Part shown: piece by piece, positions 11,998 through 23,509 of the stretch
How the letters are laid out: every line of letters starts with the position of its first letter
Numbering within the stretch: position 1 is the stretch's first letter
Assembly (NCBI GenBank): GCA_028671895.1
Contig: CM053796.1
Span: 28,022,860-28,086,859, forward strand
Direction of reading: 5' to 3'
Length of the DNA stretch: 64,000 nucleotides
Origin: Oenanthe sinensis
Lineage: Eukaryota > Streptophyta > Magnoliopsida > Apiales > Apiaceae
Notes under the pieces: model-generated
The model's database searches: none
What the model saw: the letters and a program-made list of their open reading frames with translations, nothing else
What the model was told of the DNA's origin: nothing
Made by a program: the position numbers and the translations under genes

Positions 11998-12014
11998 GTT
12001 TAAGTTTGGGGGTG
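11998..12014 (+). other. Polypurine tract of the Athila-like element
   Basis: GGTTTAAGTTTGGGGGTG directly precedes an LTR start at TGTTAGTGG. It would prime plus-strand DNA synthesis. Confidence 0.65.
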
Positions 12015-13377
12015 TGTTAGTGGACTTTTTGGTCCACTATATACGTTCCAATTTGACTTAAATTGATCGCTTGTGCCCAAGTATGTAGTGTCTTTTGATG
12101 TGTTTTGTGTCTTTGGTGTGCAGATTGCCGTTCGTAGCAGAGTTGTTGAATAATTGCATAATTTGGTGGAATATGAGCTGGGATTTCAAAGGAGGAAGAT
12201 CAGGACTTGAGTTGAGATCAAGAGAGGGCAAGACGAGTCGTTGAAAGAGCATACGCACACGAAAAGCAGTTGCTAGCCAGAAGCTTCAGGGGCGCCCACG
12301 CTCCGCCAAGCGCGCCCGCGCTGCAGCAAGGAAAGCTCAAGCGCGCCCGCGCCCTGTCGAAATCAGAATTTTTATTTTGCAGTTGTTTAGCTTTTAAGGC
12401 CCAGTTAGAAACAGGCTCAGGATATTTTTGTTATTATGTAACCTAGTATAAAACATAAGGATTATTATTATTGTCATTATCTAGGAAATTAAGTAAGCAA
12501 GTAGGGTTTTTATTATCGTACAAGAGGACAGAGTACTTTGTGAGCCGTCAAGCTATTTTTCTTTTGTAATTTTCATCACGTGGATTATCGGTTGTTTCTT
12601 TTACTATTGCAATTTAATATCAGTCTTTTATGTTTAATTGTTTATCTACTATGTTTTCATATGAACCCATGATGTCGGCTAGTCCAATTATGGGCTAATA
12701 GTTGTCATGGGATTTTAATGGAGTTTTCTATCAAGTCTAGATATTGATTGTTTTTTATGCCTAAGTGTGTGATTGTTATGGATATCCTAGTATGGTTAAG
12801 CTTATTCGTTGTAAATGCGTCGCGAACATTTATGATTGTTTGTTAAATCCTCGTGAATGCGAAAGTGGATCTAGGGTTTAGAACATGCCATGCTAGCATA
12901 GGTTTTTGCGTGTTAAGAGCAGGTATTAATTTGTGGTGTAATTCTAACCGTCTTGCACTGACTATGTGATTTTATGGATCCTTGTGCTTAAACCATTATG
13001 TTTTCAATCTCTATAGACATATAGGGACTAAGTATAGTGGTTGACTATTTGACTTCTATCTTTTATGAATGTTCATTAGGATGGTATGCGTGCAACGAAA
13101 GTTAGCGTTTATCAGTTTAGAGGGTCTGATCAGTTATCGTCACTTTCACATGCTAGGTTGAAAAGGCATAAGATTCTAGATGAGATAGTTAATGAAGTTA
13201 AAATCCCATGTTTATTTTATATAAGTAATTCATTAAGTTTTAATTAGTAGTGTAATCAAAATTCCAATTGTTATTTTCTTAGCAGTGAAACTTAATCATA
13301 CTCTGGTGTATAAGTGAACTAAACGTAAGCAAGTCGAGTCTCTGTGGGAACGAATCCTACTTATTACTGTATTACTT
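12015..13377 (+). mobile_element. 3' LTR of the Athila-like element
   Basis: It starts TGTTAGTGGAC right after the polypurine tract and contains a short palindrome (TGGACTTTTTGGTCCA) at the start. A GC-rich cluster at about 12289-12354 holds two copies of GCGCGCCCGCGC plus related GGCGCCC. Near the end it has CTCTGTGGGAACGAATCC, a phrase common at the ends of Athila and Tat LTRs. The 3' border is approximate (13370-13400). Confidence 0.6.
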
Positions 13378-13791
13378 GTGACCACGTTCTCTTGCGTGAA
13401 TAAAGTGCGAACAGTGTCCTGGCAAAGCAAAAAGCAACACACAGTATCTACTTCTACTGCTGAAGCTGAGTACATTGTTGCTGGAAGCTGTGTAGCTCAA
13501 ATACTGTGGATGAGGAACCAATTGAAAGATTATGGCATGGAGCACAAAAAGATTCCAATCATGTGTGACAACACAAGTGCCATTGCCATGACCAACAATC
13601 CTGTAGACCACTCAAGAACCAAGCATATAGATATCAGGTATCATTTCATTAGAGAACATGTCGAGGAGGGGACTGTGGAGCTACATTTTGTGCCCACAAT
13701 GCAACAAATTGCAGATATATTCACTAAACCTCTTGACGAAGTAACATTCAATAGGTTGGTTGGTGAATTGGGAATGCTTAACACAAGTTAG
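13378..13791 (+). pseudogene. Copia RNase H C-terminal remnant (element A pol)
   Basis: The open frame of 137 codons reads as the end of a copia polyprotein: VSWQSKKQHTVSTSTAEAEY, then CDNTSAIAM, TKHIDIRYHFIREHV and IADIFTKPLD, closing with LGMLNTS and a stop. These are the usual conserved blocks of copia RNase H. Gag, protease, integrase and reverse transcriptase are missing upstream because the Athila-like element or a rearrangement occupies that side. The first dozen residues are probably not retroelement coding. It belongs with the accessory ORF and LTR to its right. Confidence 0.85.
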
Positions 13792-15522
13792 TGATTTCTC
13801 CTATCTGCAAAATTTCAGTTTTTAATCATGAACATATGTTTTTAGTCTTGTCATTTGCCTATTTTATTGATACAAAGTTAAAAACATATGTAAATAATCT
13901 CTACAATTGCTCAAAATATCACTTCTGCATGCTAATTAATCATTATGGACTTAGACTTTAAAATGATTAAGTAATGAGTATTTTAGAATGCATGTTGTGT
14001 TATTTTACATGAATTCATTGTGTTTTATGTGTAATTATTGGTTAAATCTTTGAATTTATGCTGGTATGATTGCATGATCATAGGGGGAGTTAAATTCATA
14101 TTATTCTAATTTTTTTATATTTTTAGATGAATTTACCTGTGTTTTTCATGTAATTTTGTTTAATTTAAGAGGCCTTAGAATTGTCAAGGAATGTTTTTAT
14201 TATTTGCTTTGCTAAAAATCCTTGAATTGATATTTATATTAATTTGGCAAAATTTAATTGTTGTTGAAAAAATTGCCAAATTATTCTGACTATCTTCAAA
14301 ATTAAATTTTTTTTTTTTTGAAAATTCTAAGTCTGGGAAGAATATTCGAGATAAGGTCTATCTCGAAATTTATCTCGAAATTCGACTTGAATTTCGAGTT
14401 ACAGTTCCCTGTGTGCCTGTTTAAAATTCCAAGCCTGGAAAATTGTTCGAGTTAATCTCTATCTCGAACATTATCTCGAATATTCGACTTGATGTTCGAC
14501 TTGAGTCCCATCTCGAACATTATCTCGAATATTCGACTTGAGTCCCATCTCGAACATTATCTCGAATATTCGACTTGATGTTCGACTTGAGTCCCATCTC
14601 GAACATTATCTCGAATATTCGACTTGATGTTCGACTTGAGTCCCATCTCGAACATTATCTCGAATATTCGACTTGATGTTCGACTTGAGTCCCATCTCGA
14701 ACATTATCTCGAATATTCGACTTGATGTTCGACTTGAGTCCCATCTCGAACACTATCTCGAATATTCGACTTGATATTCGAGATAGTGTTCCCAGGTTTA
14801 TACTTGCAATTTTACTCATTTTAATGGAATTTTGTCTTGATATTCGAGATGGGATTCCCTGGTGGGTTTATTAAGCTGTATTAATTGATCAAGTGATTAT
14901 TTGTTCGAGTTAGTGTCATCTCGAACTTTATCTCGAATATTCGACTTGATGTTCTCCTGTATGTACTTAACGTTTTTTTTCTATTTTCACAGGGATATTC
15001 TCGTCTTTACACATATATGCCTATATATACAACATTAACCCGTCTTTCTTTTCACTTTTACCTAATCGTTTTAACCCTAAATTTTTACAGCCCCCACCCT
15101 CCCTCCCTGCGATTTCAAACAGTCATTGCCCTGTTCATTCGAGTTGTGTTAAAACTCTTACATATCTCGAACTGCTGCCCATTTTCAATTTACTATTCTC
15201 TATTTGCCCTGTATTTGTGTATTTGGACCTGTCTGTTCATCTGTTCAGTTTGTCATATACACACAGATATACACACAACTATCACGGTTATTTACAAACA
15301 TAGTTTAGTTTTTATCACTGATTTGGGTTGCAGTATTTACTGGACTGGATTCTGTTTGTTTTGATTTTGATCATAATTTATTCCGTAGTTTAGTTCAAAT
15401 CGGCTGTTCATCTTCTCGATTCTCTAAAAGGAATTAATTAGATTACATTTTTTTCCTTACGTGTTTACCTTAATTGTTTCTTTTCAAAATATCACATTCA
15501 CTCAAGGAAAATTATTTTACAA
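13792..15522 (+). other. Spacer between pol and accessory ORF of element A
   Basis: This is a non-coding gap of 1.7 kb. The first 700 bases are AT-rich without structure I can name. A 49-bp tandem array follows (separate entry), then a pyrimidine-rich leader of about 500 bases before the next ORF. Sireviruses often have such a spacer, from which the accessory ORF might be expressed by a separate or spliced RNA. Confidence 0.6.
14455..14790. repeat. 49-bp tandem array, about 6 units
   Basis: GATGTTCGAC recurs at 14491, 14577, 14626, 14675 and 14724, with a GATATTCG variant at 14773. The period is 49 bp; one interval is 86 bp because one copy lacks a 12-base piece. Each unit contains CTCGAACATT, CTCGAATATTCGAC and TTCGACTTGAG. 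The motif GAATATTC occurs once per unit at 14478, 14527, 14564, 14613, 14662, 14711 and 14760, and once more at 14935. Related blocks occur in the LTR of the same element. Confidence 0.9.
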
Positions 15523-18500
15523 ATGGCTCACCAATTTATTCTTGCGAAAAATAATTTTTATAACATTAGTACGGAAATTGGTGATCAACTCCCACGATTC
15601 AAGTTTTGGATACGATTCCTAAATCTGTATTCCAAGGCTAGTGTTGCGTTTACTGCTAAACCAACACTAGTCCATGATGCTTTACAGCAATTATGGACTA
15701 GTGCGGTTACTTTCGGCAGTAAATCTACCCCCTATGGTTTCAGGTTTACCTTGGCGGGTCAGGAATATGAAGTAACGGAGGAAGTGTTCAACAGGGTTCT
15801 GGGCTTTCCAGTTAAAGATGTTTATGACCCTGAACCTTCAACGGCAGATCGTCTCAAATTCTTTGAGGAGATTGGATGCTATCCTCCTTCTGGACGGATC
15901 TTAGCTGGCGCCATCCAGAAACAATACTTCCAGGTGGAATGGAATTACTTTTTTGAGGCTATCACGAGATGTTTTCGGCCGCGCGAAAAAGATTATCATC
16001 AGATTCCAATTCACATACAGATCTTTGCCGTTTCCCTAGCCCGTGAACTGGACATTAATTATGGAAGAATAGTTCTTTCCGAAATAGTGGCTACAATGGG
16101 ATCATCTGCAAACAGAAACCTTGCAACTACTAACGTTGTATGCTGGTATCCTCGTTTCTTACAAATGCTCATTAATCATTTAATACCGACTAATGCTTTA
16201 GCCGTAAGACAGGCATTTGCAACGAGTAAAACATCTGCATCACTTGGCATGGGCACCAAGTCACTCACAACAATTGCTAATCAGGATAAACATCACGGTA
16301 AAGCGCTGATTATTCCTGCTAATATTCAAGTGTGGCTTCAGTATGATGCATGTATTACTACTATGGCGGGAACCTCGCACGTATCATCACATGCTCAGAA
16401 TCCATCTGCACATGCTGACGCATTTCAAGGGATTCCTGAAGAGCCTCAAAGTGATGAGGATGATGATGGCCACTCTCACGGTCAATCCTCTGCCGGTCAC
16501 AGGGAAAGACAACCTACTCCACATGCTGATCCTGATCCCTTCGCTGGACAAGGTAATGAAGGAGGTAACTTCTATGAACAAGAGCAACTCTCTGTTCACA
16601 CTACTGATACTTCTTCAACTAAATCTGATTCCATTGCCCAAGATTCTGCTAGCCCGCAGGATCTATCCCAGGGTGAGAGCTATATTTCTGATTATGAGTC
16701 TGAAACTCTTGATTCTTCTATTTCACCCTTGCTCACGAGAATTAAAAGGCTGGCATCTGTAGATTTAGGTGAGGGCTCTGAGAGTGACCCAGAAGTGCAG
16801 CCAGTTATTCGGAAGAAAGCCAAAGTTTCACATGCTGCAACTTCTTCAGCCCAGTCCAAACCTAGAATGTCATTCACACCCACTCCACCTCACGAGAGTG
16901 GTTCTACCTTTGCACATTCTACACCTAAGAATTTTGGTAAGGATCTGGGGCCTTTTGAAGAGCCTGTTACTTCAGAAAGGCCAGAAGCTTTCATTGCTTC
17001 AGAAGTACCTTCACCGGTACGTACTAATGCTGTAGAGAGGATCGGTTCTGATGTTGTACTAGAACACTCTGCAGCCTCTCAACCTGAGATTCCACCTCAG
17101 GGTATGACAGGAACAGATCCCATAACTGCTACTCACTTTACTTATCCAGTTTCTGCAGGTACTGCTTTCACTTTCAGGAATATTATTGAAGACATACACG
17201 AGCGTGAGACAGGGAGTGTGTGTGAGCGTTTAGGGAGTGAGGGACCTTCATTTTTAAGGCCCGAAACCGAGCGACAAACACTACCAGAACGATTTTTAGA
17301 GCGAGGACACCAAGACCAAACACCGTCCCTTTATCTTGAAAATCTTGACACGCGTATGACAGCAATTGAAATTGAAATCAAGCAGTTCGGGCAGTCAATG
17401 GGGCAGTTGGGGATAAATATTGGTGACAATCAACGAGCTCTTGATGATTACGCAGCACGGATGGCCAGTCAAGCAACAGCGATGGATGAATTGACAAATA
17501 AGGTGAATGACTTGGGCCATGCTGGTGGTATCTTGGGCAGCACTCTGAATGAAAGAATGGGAGCAGTGGAGAGCATAATGCATACCATGGCGACAGAGAT
17601 CAGCAGGATGATGTATGCAGTTAGAAGCTTTGTTCCTCCCGAGTGCTTTGACGAACAATTTACTCAGCCTCCCCCTGATCATGATGATACTGGTGGTGCT
17701 GGAGGTACTGGTGGAGCTGGACCCTCAGGTTCTGGTTTTGGTGGTTCTCATGCAACTGCTGGATCTGGCGAGAAAGGTGGTGTCGGGGATAACTCACCTA
17801 AGGGGGAGAGTGGTAAGGAGACGAGACAGCAGTCGGTAATAATTGAAGAAATTGAAAAACAAACTGCTGATGTTGTCAAAGAAAATGAGCCAGTGAATGA
17901 AGAAGAGGCTCAAAGAAAGAGGAAGGGTAAGGCAGTGGTGGCTGAACAAGAAGAGCCATTCATTGACTTGAGTCGTCATCAGGAAGAGGCACATGCAGTA
18001 CTTGATTCAGATTCTGATATGGAGGATGTTCCGTTAGCACATGCTATTAGAAGATCTTTGAAGGAACAAGGTGGAGGTGCTGGAATGTCTTCCGGACAGT
18101 CTGAAGAAATACCTGTTGATAAGGAAACTCTAGAAGCCCAACAGCTGGCCTTGGAACAAGCTCAGTTCTATAAAATGAAGATGATGCAGGATGAGGCTGT
18201 TTTTCTTGAAAAGAAAGCGGAGCTTAAGGAGAAATAGTATGATCATGAGCTTGCAAGGTTAGCTGATCCTCAAGTAGATCTGGACAAGAAAAGGATAGGA
18301 CAGAAATGGGATGATGCAAGGAAGATTCTATCGGGAGTTTATACAAAAGGAACTCATAACAAAGAGGCGGAAGACTTGTTCTACAACTTAAACTTGCAGA
18401 ATCCATTGATTGTTGACTACATAAATGCTTTGAAAAGGTTGATCTCAAAAGTCAGAGTTGGATATAATGCAATGGTTAAGGAATGACAGGTCATCTTGTC

Positions 18501-19665
18501 TTTAGTCGAAGGAGTCCCGACATCTTTCTTGTATGTGGATGATCAATTCATCTCGAGAAGATCTGCGTCAGAGTTGTTCTTGCTAGCAACAAAAATTCAA
18601 TATTCTCAAGCTGAGGAGCTTAGCATTCTGTATAGGGATCAGTTAATGCAGCTAGCAGAGGACAAGGGACCAGAATTCTCAGCGAATCCTGATATTGTTC
18701 GGATGGTTGTTGATGGAAAGATGAAGAGGGTGTGCTTGGAGGAAAATGACCTAATGGCTCTATCAGTAGAATCCCTAAAGGCGGTATGCAGGCAAATGAT
18801 GAGTAAGGGATTCACTTCTGACATCAAGGAGAAGTCAGTGGAGTTCATTGAGAGGGTCATATTCAAGATGAGCAATGAAATCTGGAAGTGTGACATTATT
18901 GCTCCAAACCCTCTAGACAATGTAAAGATTGAGCCGGAGCTAATTGAAAGAAAGTGGAATATTCTACAAGCTGTTAAAAATGTAGATGAAGCTCTGACTC
19001 TTCCTTCTGGATCTCTGGAACAAGGAGAAATAAGGGAGGCAGTTGGTGTTCCAGAGAGAGATAGTGTATACTGGATACACTCATATGACGATGACACAGC
19101 TGATGCTTTAGCATTCATAGACGCAGACCAAAATCAAACATTGTTGCATATGAGTAGGAAATGGCTACTGCAGACTCAAGATGCTGCTTTTCTGGAGAGA
19201 GTTTTAGAAGTATTCAAATGGGGCGAAGTGGAGAATGAGAATGTAGATGAGAAGCAGAGACTCCTGAAGTACTTATCTGAAGTAGTAGTGGAAAAGAAGA
19301 GAATGGAGCGAGATGCGGCTAGTGTCCACAATACTAACCGTGTTAAGGGCTACCCTAAAATGATCTATTGTCAGTTTAAGGCTGATAAGTCTCATTGGAA
19401 GTCACAACTCATAATGAAAAATTTTGAGGACATTCCAAAGATCAGAACTACTCAGGAGGTGGACAAACTCAGAAGGCTTTTCAGGCATCCTTATCCAGAG
19501 CCCAGGAATCCTTTAGAAATGGAAGCGGTAAGTCTGTTGAATGCAAGGTGGAAGCAGCTTCATGATCCAGTTTACAAGAAAGAACAACAACAGAAGGAAA
19601 GGCGCAGAAGGTTGAAGGAGGAGAAGCGCCAAGCTGAAGAAGTTAGGAAGAAGAGACGGAATTAG
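15523..19665 (+). pseudogene. Sirevirus accessory (env-like) ORF, two in-frame stops
   Basis: This is one frame of about 1380 codons, broken only by TAG at 18235-18237 and TGA at 18484-18486. The N-terminal domain (about 1-240) carries LQQLWTSAV, EVFNRVLGFPV, DINYGRIVLSEI and CWYPRFLQMLINHL, and has a clear counterpart in element D. A long acidic, Ser/Thr-rich linker follows (about 290-600). Next come a heptad-rich coiled coil at about 602-705, a Gly-rich patch near 723-750 and a second helical stretch at 866-904. The second half (after 18238) is charged and ends in a very basic tail of Arg and Lys. I see no signal peptide or membrane helix, so an envelope role is doubtful. The ORF sits in the usual Sirevirus position, between RNase H and the polypurine tract. 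Confidence 0.75.
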
Positions 19666-20061
19666 AATTAACGGTCAGAGTGGTGTGAACTTGAAGTTGG
19701 AAAAACTTCATATCTTTTTGGTTGCTTTAACTCACTTGAGGAAAATTCACCTGATCACGGTATGCGAGATAGGCTAACGTACCATACTGTAACCGTGAAT
19801 CAGAGTGGATCCAATAAGGTGATATAAGTTTGACTGAAAGGTTTGAAATAATCCAGGTGATAGGAATCACTCAAATGATCTTTAATTCGAAGTTCGAATT
19901 TTCTGTCTAGCTTAAGTTTTATTTATTCTAGTTCTTTGAATTGTTTTCAAGTTTATTTCAGTTGTAATTCAAACAAGACAGTAATGTTATTTATCTTTTT
20001 CTCGTCTCATTGTTTAGTTGAGTTATCCCTTTGTTAATTTGAATGTCATTGTTAGACTATC

Positions 20062-20075
20062 AAATAGGGGGAGAT
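20062..20075 (+). other. Polypurine tract of element A
   Basis: AAATAGGGGGAGAT directly precedes the LTR start at TGAATGGCAGAG. The family A solo LTR in element D starts TGAAAGGCAGAG, which confirms the border. Confidence 0.8.
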
Positions 20076-21201
20076 TGAATGGCAGAGTGTCTAAACTTGT
20101 AACACTATAACTTATGTAACTCAACTAAAAGAAAAGATACTTAACCAGGAGACAATCAAGAACATGAAGCCACAAAGAAATCAATGCTAAATGAAGACAG
20201 GGTAATTGATACAATTCAACATGTTAACTATGATCAAATAAAGAAGAAATCATTGAAAGAAGTTCAAGACAGAGTTGTTCATGCCTCAGTGATTTGTAAC
20301 TTAAAGACTCAAGATCATAACTATCAGTATCAATAAGACTAATTGATTTCAAGTGAACAAGAAGGAAAGAAATATTTGGAAAGCCACATTACTAATTGAA
20401 AATGGTAATCTATTCAAGAAGCAGAGACACTATCAAGACTAGTCACTTATGAATCAGACCATTGCATCAAGTGTCAGGACATTGATAGTTTGTTTATGTC
20501 AGTAATAGAGATCCAAGTTCAAGAGCTTGTTGAAGAATTTGGAAGACATAAAGAAATCACAAGCTCAAGATGCTGCATTGAAGTTTCAAGTTAAAGCCCA
20601 GAATTTTTCTAAGTACAAAATATTCGAGATAGAATATTCGAGATGGCCAAGTAGAACATTCCTATATAGAATATTCGAGATAGATATTCGAGATGGCCAA
20701 GTAGAACATTCCTATGTAGAATATTCGAGATAGATATTCGAAATGGCCAAGTAGAAGTTCTCAAGTAGATGTTCTACCTGGAGGGCAGTTTCAACATGAC
20801 ACATGGCATCATCTAATTGGCAGATTTCCAAGCTTTCAAGATAAGATAAGATTTATGTGGATATCATTGGGCCACGTATATTTTAATCTTTGAAGACTAC
20901 AAGACATAGATTACAAGTAGTATAAATAGAAGTACTTGTGTATTAGTTTAAGAGAGCAATATTTTCAAGATAAACACTTGTAAAAGAGAGAGAGAGTATT
21001 CACAGAGCTTAGTATCACTTACTACCCTCTTTACTTCTAGTGTACTGTGTAATGAATGTTGTAGCAACCCTTTCAAGTTATATATAAGACATATATTCCT
21101 TGAATCATTGTGTTCATTTATTACATAGTATTTATTGCTTCATTAATTCGAAAAGTTGTATTCACCCCCCCCCCCCCTCTACAACACATTTGGACCTAAC
21201 A
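20076..21201 (+). mobile_element. 3' LTR of element A (Sirevirus, family A)
   Basis: This 1126-bp LTR starts TGAATGGCAGAGTGTC and ends with a C13 run, then CTCTACAACACATTTGG and ACCTAACA. A solo copy of the same family lies inverted in element D at 28600-31641 and defines both ends independently. A TATA box, TATAAATA, lies at 20921-20928. The segment 20632-20726 carries five GAANNTTC palindromes. What follows (GTAGC...) is not a primer site, so this is the 3' LTR; it borders a plant mobile domain remnant. Confidence 0.85.
20921..20928 (+). promoter_or_regulatory. TATA box of the family A LTR
   Basis: TATAAATA lies in the middle of the LTR. The same TATAAATAG is kept in the inverted solo LTR (plus-strand TATTTATA at 28866-28873). 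Transcription would start some 25-35 bases downstream. Confidence 0.6.
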
Positions 21202-22168
21202 GTAGCAGATCAAAACATGTTACTCGCCAAGTTTTTACCGACCACACAAATAAAATCCAATGTCGGTTCGTCCTTTTTGGTAGCCTTCTTATTTCACATA
21301 CCTCTTCTTGCTTTTCTTCTAGGCAAATGACACTTGAAATCGGGTCTCTCGTATCCCGGTCCAAAGGTGTCAAGCATGAAATCATCATATTTCACCACAA
21401 AATTTGGCAAAATCTCATCATGAAAAATTGGAGGCATGTCATACAAACATAAACTACTAAAACCATTTGCCGTGGTCATAATATACAAATACAAGCATAC
21501 TAAATCATGTCAAACCAAATCATGTAAAATGCAAGCATAAAATGAAAAATTGTACTCTACAAATAAAGAAGAAAAATACCAAATCCAATCCTTTCGGATT
21601 GTCAAACTTGTCTCTCGGTTGTTGAAATTTCTTTGGATCCTTTGTAGGCTTTGTTGGCGAGACAATTTTCAATCTTGTGATCCTTAAGTACCAATCCATA
21701 TACTCTTCAATGGAGTTAGTAAAGGCAGGTTGATGCATCACACCAAATCATTCCATCTATGAACATAAGTTATCAATTGAACATCCGACATTTTCATGAA
21801 AGCAGAATTTCCAATACTCATCCGAAGTTGGTACATGTCCTCGGGTGGGGGCGGCGGAATGATTAGAGGCAAATGTAATTGCCTCGTAACTCTCTCGGGA
21901 AGTTGATATTCAACAACTTAAAAATAGATAAGAGGCACACAAGCTGTTAAAATAATCTGAGCCCTCTCAAAATCATAGTCTCGGCGACGTAGAAAGGGGA
22001 GTAAGGCCTCCATTTAAGCCATGCTTCGTCGAAGTTGTCGAACATGCCTCGATAGGAATCAATGTTATGATTCACATTGATCCACTTTGACTTCCCTATA
22101 CCAACAGGATCAACGACCCATGTTAATGCCCGAGGCCATGTCTTGTCTTCAGTGAAAAGACAAAGTTT
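21202..22168 (-). pseudogene. Plant mobile domain (MAIN-like) protein remnant
   Basis: Read on the minus strand from 22168 down, successive pieces match the pattern of plant mobile domain proteins (MAIN, MAIN-LIKE and phosphatase-7 long-form homologues): NPFLKLCLFTEDKTWPRALT, RGMFDNFDEAWLKWRPY, VEYQLPERVTRQLHLP, and EEYMDWYLRITRLKI near 21690. Several stops and frame changes break it, so it is not functional. It is cut at its N-terminal side by LTR C (near 22169) and at its other side by element A (21201). This domain occurs both in host genes and in captured form in transposons; which applies here cannot be told. Confidence 0.6.
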
Positions 22169-23453
22169 CAGGAAAGGGTTCGTAACAGCTTGCTAAGATC
22201 AGTCGCAGAACTATATCAGCAAGCTGACACTGTTCTGCCCAGAAGCTATTCAAAATCAATTTCGATAATGGATATTCCTTGAAGATGCTTGGATATATCA
22301 GAGATTGGTTAGGATTTAAATATGTAAGGACTCTATTATATAATATATAGTTTATATAATTAATAGAGCTCAAAAAGGGTTTTCAAATACCTTCCTTATT
22401 TACTCAGATTTGATTTTCCTTACCATATCTTTCCAAAACAGATTTCTATCAATCTTTTCTATATCAAAATCTTTCCATTACAGCTCAAATTCGTTTTGAT
22501 CATTTTCTAGCTGTTCGGAAATTGATATTACCTTTAAAAATTGTTTTGATAGAAGATTTAAACTATTTCGAATTTCAAAATTCAAATCATCTAACTACCT
22601 AGTTATTGAAGAATTTTTGATGCAACTCAAATATCTTATTATTGCATAATATCTTCACAACCGTTGTATGCTTCTTATATATATTCACTTGCAATTTTTA
22701 TTGTAAGTAACCAATCGACATACAATGTCAAAAGTGTTGAGATCTGAATATGCACGCTTTCTCTCTTCTCTATCAAAACACTTTATTCTTATAAACTCTG
22801 AGCTTTATAGTTATATACACGTATATTATATATAAGGGTTTATAGTTTGGGTTGTAACACTTTTATTCATTGTTATAAAGTTTTATTGATTAGTTGCTGA
22901 AGTAGTAGCAAGGGATCTTGGTGATCAGGGAATATTGCTCTAAGGAACTCTTTGTATTAGAGAACAGGTTGTTCGGGAACTAAGGAATTCAAGGGAGTGG
23001 TTTGCTCGATGAATTCAGAGTTCAAGAGGAACAAGCTTGTTAGAGGATCTTGGGGTTCAAGAGGGCTGATTATTCAAAGGGAAACATAGTGTTTCAGCAA
23101 GCCGTTTTTAGCAACTGGGTTAAAGGGAGATATATTATTGTATCGTGTAATTGGTCTTTTTATTGATCAATAATATATTCTTACCGGATTGGTAAGGGAC
23201 CAGGACGTAGACCATTAGTGGATAGGGGTCGAACCTGGCTAAAATCGATTGTGTTCTTTATTATTTTCAGTATTTACATTCTGCACTGCATCATAACAGC
23301 AAGCTATTATACTCTGTAATCTGAAATTAGCAAGCTGACAGTTTCAGCAGCAGACTGTTTTATTTGTATTAGTCGATACAAGTTGGTAAAAGTTAAAATT
23401 GGCCTTAGTTAGTCATATACACCTATTCACCCCCCTCTAGGTGTGCATTCACA
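22169..23453 (+). mobile_element. 5' LTR of copia element C
   Basis: The right end is firm: TTCACCCCCCTCTAGGTG then CATTCACA, followed at once by a tRNA-Met primer site. The left end is approximate; it is taken where the mobile-domain reading frame stops, near 22169. AGCAAGCTGACA motifs recur at about 22220 and 23330. The LTR differs in sequence from families A, D and E. Confidence 0.65.
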
Positions 23454-23467
23454 TTTGGTATCAGAGC
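23454..23467 (+). other. Primer binding site of element C
   Basis: TTTGGTATCAGAGC, the standard plant copia tRNA-Met primer site, lies directly after the LTR. Confidence 0.9.
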
Positions 23468-23509
23468 ATTGGTGTACTAATATTTCTGTAACAGGAAAGT
23501 ACGAGTCCT

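Larger units (their letters stand above)
9441..13377 (+). mobile_element. 3' part of an Athila-like gypsy element
   Basis: The order of accessory ORF, long non-coding tail, polypurine tract TTTAAGTTTGGGGGTG and an LTR of about 1.36 kb fits the 3' half of an Athila-lineage gypsy element. No gag, protease, reverse transcriptase or integrase is present, so the 5' half is missing or lies outside the window. At its right end the sequence switches within about 30 bases to the RNase H of a copia element, so it probably inserted there or was joined by recombination. The exact right terminus is uncertain because no clean CA end was seen. Confidence 0.65.

Noticed and set aside
15017..15364. A 115-codon ORF before the accessory ORF of element A
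   Set aside because: Low-complexity pyrimidine-rich leader; composition is not that of a typical protein.
16343..17035. Overlapping ORFs of 139 and 88 codons
   Set aside because: Out-of-frame shadows of the element A accessory ORF.
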